Assembly (NCBI GenBank): GCA_964519805.1
Contig: CAZFKN010000070.1
Location: 1 to 16,776 of the forward strand
Source: DASQPE01 sp964519805
GTDB taxonomy: Bacteria; Gemmatimonadota; Gemmatimonadetes; Gemmatimonadales; GWC2-71-9
DNA: 16,776 nt
Direction of reading: 5' to 3'
This document shows, piece by piece, positions 7,872-13,143 of the stretch; within the stretch, counting starts at the first letter, position 1; every line of letters starts with the position of its first letter. The notes under the pieces were generated by a model. The model saw only the letters and a list, made by a program, of their open reading frames with translations, ran no database searches and was not told the DNA's origin. Position numbers and translations under genes: made by a program.

Positions 7872-8968
7872 CGCTTCCGCTCCGGGAGCCATTCGGGATC
7901 TCGGGCGGCGTCATCCGCGAGCGACGCTCGCTGATCGTCGTTCTGCACGACGGCGACGGCCACACCGGCTACGGCGAGTCCCCGCCCTTCGAGCTGCCGT
8001 TCTACGGTGAAGAGACGCTCACGAGCGCGCGCGACCTGCTCGAGCGGGTGCTGATTCCCCGCGTCGTCGGCCGCGATTTCGATCGCCCCGAGGATGTCGA
8101 CGCCGCGCTCCGCCCCGGTGTCCGGGGCAATCGCTTCGCGCGTGCGGGACTGGAGACCGCGGCATGGGACCTCGCGGCGGCACGGCAGGGGACCGGCCTG
8201 CCCGCGCTCGTGGCGGAACGGCTGGGCGTCACACCCGCCGGGACGATCGCCTGTGGTGTGTCTTTGGGGATTCCGGAGGACCGGCACCCGGCCACGCTCG
8301 CGCGCTGGGTGACCGACGCGCTCCGCGAGGGGTACCGACGCGTGAAGATCAAAGTCGCGCCCGGATGGGATGACGCGCCGGTTCGTGCCGCGCGCGGGGT
8401 CCTCGCCGGCACCGGCGTCCCGCTCACCGTGGATGCGAACGGAGCGTATGCGTGGCCCGAGCACGAGGCGAGCCTCCGCGGGCTGGATGCAGCTGAGCTG
8501 CTTTACATCGAGCAGCCGCTCGCGCCCGACGAGCTGGTCGGGCACGCGCGGCTGAGCCTGGCGCTCGAGACCCCGGTCTGCCTGGACGAGACCCTCCATG
8601 ACGCGCTCTGGGCGCACCAGGTCGCCGAGCTCAACGGCCCGAAGATCTGGAATCTCAAGGTGCATCGGGTGGGCGGACTCACGGAGGCGATCGCGGTGTA
8701 TCGGGAGGCGATGCGCTACGGCGCTTCGCTCTGGGCGGGTACGGTACCCGAGTCCGGCATCGGCAGCCAGGCGGATATCGCGGTGGCGGCGCTCCCGGGC
8801 TTCGTCTATCCCTCGGACCTGGAGCCGAGCACTCGCTGGTACGGGCGGAACGTCGACGTGATCAAGCTCGTGATGGCCCGGAACGGGTCGATGCAGGTGC
8901 CCGGGCTCTCGGTGTCCCGAATGCTCGATCCGGGGCGCTTCCGGGCCGCCGCGCGCCAGCTGCTCTAG
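7838..8968 (+). CDS. Enolase-superfamily enzyme, o-succinylbenzoate synthase/N-succinylamino acid racemase type
   Basis: A 376-aa member of the muconate-lactonizing subgroup of the enolase superfamily. The full catalytic set is visible: KIK (Lys170, Lys172) on barrel strand 2, metal ligands Asp199 (VDANGAY), Glu225 (YIEQPL) and Asp250 (CLDET), and Lys274 (NLKVHRVGG) as the opposite base. The N-terminal capping domain (about 1-125, with GYGESPPF) is complete. VPESGIG (303-309) is the strand-8 segment typical of OSBS/NSAR enzymes. No other menaquinone gene is present, so N-acylamino acid racemization, a related beta-elimination or a sugar-acid dehydration is as likely as the MenC reaction. ATG at 7838 lies inside the 3' end of the preceding gene. 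Its TAG is part of a CTAG shared with the convergent regulator. Confidence 0.9.
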   Translation: MRIDRIELYELTLPLREPFGISGGVIRERRSLIVVLHDGDGHTGYGESPPFELPFYGEETLTSARDLLERVLIPRVVGRDFDRPEDVDAALRPGVRGNRFARAGLETAAWDLAAARQGTGLPALVAERLGVTPAGTIACGVSLGIPEDRHPATLARWVTDALREGYRRVKIKVAPGWDDAPVRAARGVLAGTGVPLTVDANGAYAWPEHEASLRGLDAAELLYIEQPLAPDELVGHARLSLALETPVCLDETLHDALWAHQVAELNGPKIWNLKVHRVGGLTEAIAVYREAMRYGASLWAGTVPESGIGSQADIAVAALPGFVYPSDLEPSTRWYGRNVDVIKLVMARNGSMQVPGLSVSRMLDPGRFRAAARQLL

Positions 8969-9603
8969 GCCGCCGGGTCGCGCCGCCCCTTGCGGGCGTA
9001 GTGGCGCCGCGCCTTCGCCGAGTTGCCGCACGACTTCATGTCGCACCAGCGCCGGGAACGATTGCGGCTGCGATCCACGAACAACCACCCGCAGCGTTCG
9101 GACGCGCACCGCCGGACCAGCAGCGCGTCGTCGGACGTGAGCAGACTCGCGGTCGACCACGCGACCGGCCACAGCACCCGATCGAGCTCGTCCCCCTCGT
9201 CCACGAAGACCCAGGAGCAGGCGTCGCCCTCGACCCCGAGGCGGAGTCGACCGAGCGCGCGCCCGAGAAAACGATTCAATGCGTCCGCGGCGCCGCGCTC
9301 GGGCTCGCGACCCTCCGCTCGGGCGCCGATGACCTCGTGAATCGCGCGCCGGAGCGCATGCCCGTCACCGAGCGCCGCCGCGGCTCCAGCCGGGTCGCTG
9401 CGCGCGGCGCGGCGGAGGCGTCGGGCGGCTGTCTCGCTGAGGATGTCGGCCCGCTCCCCCCAATCCACCAGATCCGCATAGGCACCAAGCCGCTCGTTGA
9501 GCAACTCGGTGCCCGCCCAGGTCACCGTGTTGGTGAAGTCGAGGCAGATGCGGCCGCCCAGCCACTCGAACGGGGGGTGCTCGGTTGTGTCATCGGTTGC
9601 CAT
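8965..9603 (-). CDS. ABATE/CGNR zinc-finger transcriptional regulator
   Basis: A 212-aa protein with the two-part layout of this regulator family. The N-terminal ABATE-like ligand-binding region (about 10-155) begins with GGRICLDFTNTV. The C-terminal zinc finger has Cys166, Cys171, Cys187 and Cys192 in CASERCGWLFVDRS and RRWCDMKSCGNSAKARRHY. The eponymous CGNR is here CGNS. These proteins are presumed stress- or ligand-responsive DNA-binding regulators. The gene converges on the catabolic operon, overlapping its last stop by 4 bases, and its own 5' side carries paired operator-like repeats at 9629-9710, which suggests autoregulation. ATG at 9603 is the first codon before a good ABATE start. 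Whether it controls the operon cannot be told; the operon promoter is outside the window. Confidence 0.93.
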   Translation of the reverse strand: MATDDTTEHPPFEWLGGRICLDFTNTVTWAGTELLNERLGAYADLVDWGERADILSETAARRLRRAARSDPAGAAAALGDGHALRRAIHEVIGARAEGREPERGAADALNRFLGRALGRLRLGVEGDACSWVFVDEGDELDRVLWPVAWSTASLLTSDDALLVRRCASERCGWLFVDRSRNRSRRWCDMKSCGNSAKARRHYARKGRRDPAA

Positions 9604-9628
9604 ATCCCTGTCTTGCAGCGCCGGAGGG

Positions 9629-9662
9629 AATATAACCGGTAAAACGGCCTTGACAGGTTACC
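9629..9662. promoter_or_regulatory. Operator-like element A upstream of the CGNR regulator
   Basis: This 34-bp element has inverted arms TAACC (9633-9637) and GGTTA (9656-9660) separated by 18 bp and contains TTGACAGGTTA. On the minus strand its left end reads TATATT (9629-9634), a plausible -10 box about 25 bases from the regulator's ATG. It is 23/34 identical to element B, 48 bp away. A regulator bound here would cover the regulator's own promoter; this is inference. Confidence 0.55.
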
Positions 9663-9676
9663 AGGTGCGCCGCAAG

Positions 9677-9710
9677 ATTGTAACCTCCAAAGGCGCTTTG
9701 ACAGGTTATT
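9677..9710. promoter_or_regulatory. Operator-like element B, second copy
   Basis: Second copy of the element, in the same orientation and 48 bp from element A. It has TAACC (9681-9685) and GGTTA (9704-9708) arms, the same TTGACAGGTTA core and, on the minus strand, TACAAT (9677-9682) where element A has TATATT. The identical placement of arms and -10-like hexamer argues for a real binding site duplicated with its promoter element. Confidence 0.55.
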
Positions 9711-9728
9711 GCTGCGGGAGGCCCCCAA

Positions 9729-9886
9729 TGGAGATCGGTCGGGAGACGCCGGACTCGGCGGTGTGCGCTCGCCTCCTCGAGGAGGGGTGGCGGGTGGTGA
9801 CGGCGGGCTTGGGCCGACTCGGAGGGGCCCTGAGCCTCCGGGTGAGCCTGACCCCCCGGAGCACGGTTCGGACCTGCGACGATTGA
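9729..9886 (+). CDS. Possible small protein, 52 aa (doubtful)
   Basis: An ATG preceded by GGGAGG with six bases of spacing opens a 52-codon frame (MEIGRETPDSAVCARLLEEG...) ending at the TGA that overlaps the next promoter-like sequence. Third positions are GC-rich, as in real genes here, but in DNA this GC-rich that is weak support. No domain, signal or membrane segment is seen. It lies directly downstream of the paired operator-like repeats, whose TTGACA could serve as a -35 on this strand, although no matching -10 is present. It could equally be untranslated leader. Confidence 0.25.
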
Positions 9887-9911
9887 CCGCGGGCTCCGGC
9901 GTGCGTAGCGT
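9883..9911 (+). promoter_or_regulatory. Sigma70-like promoter for the microprotein gene
   Basis: TTGACC (9883-9888) and TAGCGT (9906-9911) are separated by 17 bp, which would start transcription near 9918, about 25 bases before the ATG at 9942. The -35 matches consensus at five of six positions and the -10 at three of six, including the conserved TA and the final T. Confidence 0.4.
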
Positions 9912-9941
9912 GGACTCAAGGGGTGCTCCCCCGGAGGGTCC

Positions 9942-10106
9942 ATGGTCGAATACGCGCTGCTCATCAGCCAGAGCGCCCGGACGACCTTCAGTAACCTGGC
10001 GTATCAGGTGAATTCCCTGACCGGCCAGGTCAACTGGGTCTTGGTCGGGGCCATCGTCCTCGGGCTGCTCTTCGCCCGATCCGCCCTCAGGCCGCCCCGC
10101 ACCTGA
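9942..10106 (+). CDS. 54-aa single-span membrane microprotein
   Basis: An ATG preceded by GGAGGG opens a 54-codon frame. The product begins MVEYALLISQSA, has a Gln/Asn-rich polar stretch (about 16-31), one strongly hydrophobic span (about 32-45, WVLVGAIVLGLLF) and a short basic, proline-containing tail (ARSALRPPRT). The predicted topology is one membrane helix with a cytoplasmic basic tail. EYALL recalls the start of mature Flp/TadE-type pilins, but the leader with Gly before the cleavage site is absent and the hydrophobic segment is C-terminal, so a pilin call is not justified. It has its own promoter-like sequence and is followed 13 bases later by the next gene. Function unknown. Confidence 0.6.
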   Translation: MVEYALLISQSARTTFSNLAYQVNSLTGQVNWVLVGAIVLGLLFARSALRPPRT

Positions 10107-10119
10107 GACTCCGCCCGGC

Positions 10120-10419
10120 ATGCCTTTCTCGCGCGACGACATCCGTGGGTCAGTCGAGCGCGCAGGTGATGCCCACTGGCGAGCCCTCGTCGACCATCAC
10201 GAAGACGCCTATCCCGCGAGCCGCCCGACCCCGGGCGACGTCTGTCGCGCCGAGGCCGACCGTCTGAACGCGCTCGGCCTCGGATCGGCCGCCGAATTCG
10301 AGTTGCTCGAGAGCCGAGTCGAGCGGATCGGCGATGCCGAAGTCCGTCTCACTCACGTGTTGCGCTACAAGCCGCTGAACCTGCCGCTCCTCCTCGAGCC
10401 GTTCACCAACTACAGCTGA
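10120..10419 (+). CDS. Hypothetical 99-aa soluble protein
   Basis: The ATG at 10120 opens a 99-codon frame ending 16 bases before the alpha-mannosidase. The product is acidic and probably alpha-helical, with a His/Asp-rich patch (DDIRGSVERAGDAHWRALVDHHEDAY, split around residues 6-31) and a hydrophobic LPLLLEPF near the C-terminus. There is no signal peptide, membrane span or motif that I recognise. Its position between the microprotein and the mannosidase suggests cotranscription with both. Third codon positions are GC-biased as in neighbouring genes, which supports but does not prove coding. Confidence 0.6.
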   Translation: MPFSRDDIRGSVERAGDAHWRALVDHHEDAYPASRPTPGDVCRAEADRLNALGLGSAAEFELLESRVERIGDAEVRLTHVLRYKPLNLPLLLEPFTNYS

Positions 10420-10435
10420 GCCTGTCGAGCCCCGG

Positions 10436-13066
10436 GTGGATCGCCTCGTCTTCCACCTGATCCCGCACACACACTGGGATCGGGAGTGGTATCTGACGCG
10501 CGCCGCGTTTGGCGCCCGGCTGGTTTCCATGCTCGACGACCTGATCGAGCGGCTGGAGGCCGACCCGGGCTTCCGAAGCTTTCTGCTCGATGGTCAGAGC
10601 GCTCTTCTGACCGACTATCTCGCGGCCCGACCCGATCGAACGTCGCGCGTCGAGGCGCTCGTGCGGGACGGCCGTCTCCAGATCGGCCCGTGGTACGTCC
10701 TGCCCGACGAGCAGATTCCCTCCGCTGAGGCGCTGATCAGGAACCTGCTGCTCGGCCGCGCCGAGGCGGAGCGCGCCGGCGGCCGGAGCGACGTGCTCTA
10801 CTCGCCCGACGCCTTCGGCCATCCAGCGGTGCTCCCCGACCTCGCCCGGGCGTTCGGGCTCGGCGGGGTGGTCCTCTGGCGCGGCCTCGGCGCCGAGGCG
10901 GCACAGGGCAGGGACCTGGTGCGCTGGCGGGGCATGACGGCCGGCGCGGGCGGCGACCTGCTGGTCTATCATCTTCCGCCGCAAGGCTACGAGGCCGGCT
11001 CCGCGCTCTTCGTTGCGGACTCCGAGCTTCCCGAGGCTTGGGGCGCGCTCCGCGACTCGCTCGCCGCACGAGCCGCCGGCGCGCACGTCGCCGTGTTCCT
11101 GGGGGCGGACCATCACTGGGCCCATCCCCGAGTAGGCGCCCTTCGCGACCGCATCGCCGAGCTCGAGCCCGCACACGAAGTCCGCGTTTCGCGCCTCGAC
11201 GAATTTCTCCGCGCCGCGGGTGAGCTGACCCGGCGACTGCCCCTTGTCACGGGGGAGCTTCGTTCCTCGGGCGGATACACCTGGAGCCTCCAGGGCGTGC
11301 ACGGAACTCGCGCTCCGCTCAAGCGCCGGAATTCCGTGCTGGAGCTGCTGCTCGAGCGGATCGCCGAGCCGCTGGCCGCGCTGGCGGCGCCGAACGCCGA
11401 CCTCCAGGCGCTGCTGGTGGTCGCGTGGCGCACCCTCGTGGCGAACCACTTCCACGACGCGATTTGCGGCTGCTGCGCCGACGCGGTGGCGCAGGAGATG
11501 GAGACCCGCTTTGCCGACGCCGAGGCGGTTGCGCGCGAAGTCACCCGCCGCGCGCTGCATCGGCTCATCGGCCACGTGCCGGATCGCGCGCGCGAGTCCC
11601 CCACGCGAGTCCGACCGCGGCTCGTGCTCTGGAACCCCGTTCCCCGTCCGCGGAATGGTGTCGTGGTCGCCGATACAACCTGGTTCCGGCGCGACGTGCT
11701 GGTCGGCCCCCCCGGGCGCCGATCGCCTCGGCGCGGCGCCGGTGACCGCCCGTTCGCGCTGACTCTCCCCGACGGGCACGTCGCACCGGTGCAGGTGCTG
11801 GGTCGCCGCATCGCGCACCGCCGGCTGGATGCCGACCGCCACGATCCCGACCAGGACGAGGTCGATGTCGTCCGCGTCGCCTTCGCGCTGGAGCGCGTGG
11901 GGCCGCTCGGCTGGACGGAGCTCGCGACGATCGACCGGCGCTCGCGCCCCGCGGGCGACGTGCGCGCGCGCGGCGCAACGCTCGCCAATGCCTTGGTCGA
12001 CGTAGCCGTGGGTCGGGGAGGCGCGCTCTCCCTGCTCGATCGCACCTCGGGGGAGCGCTACGAGGGGCTGCTGCGTCTGGAGGACGAGGCAGACGCCGGC
12101 GACACGTACACGTTCTCTCCCGCGCAACCCCGCCGGCTCGTCCGGAGCGCGGCTCCGGTGCGCGTCCGCATCCTCGCCTCGGGGCCGCTGGTGGGCGTGC
12201 TGGAGGCGACATGGGCCTTGTCTGGCGGGCGGGTTGGAGCTCGCCTCGTCGTTCGGCTACACGCGGGAAGCCCGGTCGTCCACTGCCGGCTCGAGATCGA
12301 CAATCGCGCCGCCGATCATCGCCTCCGCGCTCGCATCCCCACGCGGCTCGTCGGGGCGGACCTGCTCACCGGGAGCCAGATGGGTTCGTTGCGTCGGTCG
12401 CCAGTCGATGTTGGCCCCGGTCCGTTTCCGGTCGAAGCCCCCGTGGCGACGGTCCCGGTGCATCGCTTCGCGGCCGCGGCGCGGAGCGCGCGGGGCCTGG
12501 CGCTTCTGGTGCCCGGATTCGCGGAGGTCGAATGGACGCGAGGCGGCGACTTGCTGCTCACGCTGCTCCGCGCGATCGGCTCTCTCTCCCGCGGCGATCT
12601 GCCCGTCCGTCCGGGCCACGCGGCCTGGCCCGCGCCCACGCCGCTCGCCCAATGCCCGGGACGGCAGGTCGTCGAGCTCGCGATGTTGCCGGGGACCGAG
12701 CGCGAGCTGGGTCGAGCGGACCGCGTCCTCGAGCGCTGGGAGGAGGCGTTCCTCCCCGTGCAGGCGTTCTGGCTTCCCGACGCGACCGACCTGACGCTCC
12801 CGGCCGACCCGATCGCGCTCGAAGGCGAAGGGCTCATCCTCTCCGCCGTGAAGACCGCCGAGGAATCCGGGGCGTTGGTCCTCCGGTGCTACAACCCGCG
12901 AGCCGAGCCGGTCGCTGGTGCCTGGATCTTCGGGGCATCGAGGACAGCGGCCCGACTGGTCCGGGCGGACGAGCGAGGGGGCAGCGAGGTCCCCTTCACC
13001 GAAGGCGGCCGGCGGTTACCGTTCTCGGCCGCGCCGGGGTCGTGGGTGACGCATCTGGTGGACTGA
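10436..13066 (+). CDS. Glycoside hydrolase family 38 alpha-mannosidase
   Basis: An 876-aa protein, the usual length for bacterial GH38, which removes alpha-linked mannose by a retaining, zinc-dependent mechanism. The N-terminal catalytic domain opens with HTHWDREW (11-18), whose first His and the Asp are zinc ligands in the family. YSPDAFGH (122-129) carries Asp125, the equivalent of the catalytic nucleophile. GPWYVLPDEQ (84-93) and NHFHDAICG (about 337-345) are further family motifs. Three-helix and beta-sandwich domains make up the rest. The start is GTG at 10436; no ATG is available upstream. No signal peptide is seen, so the enzyme is probably cytoplasmic and acts on imported oligosaccharides. 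It is the second glycan-active enzyme of the window but is in a separate transcription unit from the lyase. Confidence 0.95.
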   Translation: MDRLVFHLIPHTHWDREWYLTRAAFGARLVSMLDDLIERLEADPGFRSFLLDGQSALLTDYLAARPDRTSRVEALVRDGRLQIGPWYVLPDEQIPSAEALIRNLLLGRAEAERAGGRSDVLYSPDAFGHPAVLPDLARAFGLGGVVLWRGLGAEAAQGRDLVRWRGMTAGAGGDLLVYHLPPQGYEAGSALFVADSELPEAWGALRDSLAARAAGAHVAVFLGADHHWAHPRVGALRDRIAELEPAHEVRVSRLDEFLRAAGELTRRLPLVTGELRSSGGYTWSLQGVHGTRAPLKRRNSVLELLLERIAEPLAALAAPNADLQALLVVAWRTLVANHFHDAICGCCADAVAQEMETRFADAEAVAREVTRRALHRLIGHVPDRARESPTRVRPRLVLWNPVPRPRNGVVVADTTWFRRDVLVGPPGRRSPRRGAGDRPFALTLPDGHVAPVQVLGRRIAHRRLDADRHDPDQDEVDVVRVAFALERVGPLGWTELATIDRRSRPAGDVRARGATLANALVDVAVGRGGALSLLDRTSGERYEGLLRLEDEADAGDTYTFSPAQPRRLVRSAAPVRVRILASGPLVGVLEATWALSGGRVGARLVVRLHAGSPVVHCRLEIDNRAADHRLRARIPTRLVGADLLTGSQMGSLRRSPVDVGPGPFPVEAPVATVPVHRFAAAARSARGLALLVPGFAEVEWTRGGDLLLTLLRAIGSLSRGDLPVRPGHAAWPAPTPLAQCPGRQVVELAMLPGTERELGRADRVLERWEEAFLPVQAFWLPDATDLTLPADPIALEGEGLILSAVKTAEESGALVLRCYNPRAEPVAGAWIFGASRTAARLVRADERGGSEVPFTEGGRRLPFSAAPGSWVTHLVD

Positions 13067-13072
13067 TCTTCC

Positions 13073-13127
13073 GGCCCGGCGCTTCCTCCTCAAGCGACGC
13101 GGCAACGCTGCCGCGGCGCGCCGGGCC
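13073..13127. repeat. Nested inverted repeat between mannosidase and phosphatase genes
   Basis: A perfect 10-bp inverted repeat (GGCCCGGCGC at 13073-13082, GCGCCGGGCC at 13118-13127) encloses a second hairpin, CGCGGCA (13098-13104) and TGCCGCG (13109-13115) with a 4-base loop. There is no T-run, so it is not a standard intrinsic terminator, but it begins six bases after the mannosidase stop and could end or stabilise that transcript. It ends directly before the -10 box of the next gene. Confidence 0.65.
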
Positions 13128-13131
13128 TCGC

Positions 13132-13137
13132 TAGACT
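13132..13137 (+). promoter_or_regulatory. -10 box for a probable leaderless phosphatase mRNA
   Basis: TAGACT lies six bases upstream of the ATG at 13144 and no ribosome-binding site is visible between them. The spacing puts the transcription start at or near the start codon. Any -35 would fall within the right half of the nested inverted repeat, where no good hexamer is seen. Confidence 0.45.
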
Positions 13138-13143
13138 TGGCGT

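Larger units (their letters stand above)
9604..9941. other. Intergenic control region between the regulator and the microprotein gene
   Basis: These 338 bases separate the minus-strand regulator from the first secure plus-strand gene. They contain the paired operator-like repeats (9629-9710), a doubtful 52-aa ORF (9729-9886), an inverted repeat CTCCGGG/CCCGGAG (9836-9842 and 9855-9861, no T-run after it) and a promoter-like TTGACC/TAGCGT pair (9883-9911). The segment 9629-9710 is clearly richer in A and T than the surrounding DNA. Confidence 0.6.

Noticed and set aside
6462..7892. Minus-strand frame of 476 codons opposite the DapA-like and DHODH-like genes
   Set aside because: Antisense to two motif-bearing genes; the product has an Arg/Ala-rich tail and no recognisable domain.
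7820..9172. Minus-strand frame of 450 codons opposite the enolase-family gene
   Set aside because: Antisense to an enzyme with every catalytic residue in place, and it runs into the regulator in another frame.
9698..9726. Rightward sigma70 promoter from the TTGACA in element B
   Set aside because: At the correct spacing the -10 position reads GCCCCC.
9836..9861. CTCCGGG/CCCGGAG inverted repeat as an intrinsic terminator
   Set aside because: The stem is only 7 bp with a 12-base loop and no T-run follows.
9709..10011. Plus-strand frame of 100 codons across the intergenic region
   Set aside because: Composition is Gly/Pro/Arg-rich, it starts without a good ribosome-binding site, and it overlaps the better-supported microprotein in another frame.
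9942..10106. Calling the 54-aa protein a Flp/TadE pilin
   Set aside because: EYALL is suggestive, but there is no prepilin leader with a Gly cleavage site and the hydrophobic segment is at the wrong end.
10403..12127. Long minus-strand open frame (574 codons) opposite the GH38 gene
   Set aside because: It is antisense to a clear GH38 catalytic domain with intact motifs, and its product is low-complexity Arg/Ala/Gly-rich sequence. Long antisense frames are expected from extreme third-position GC bias.
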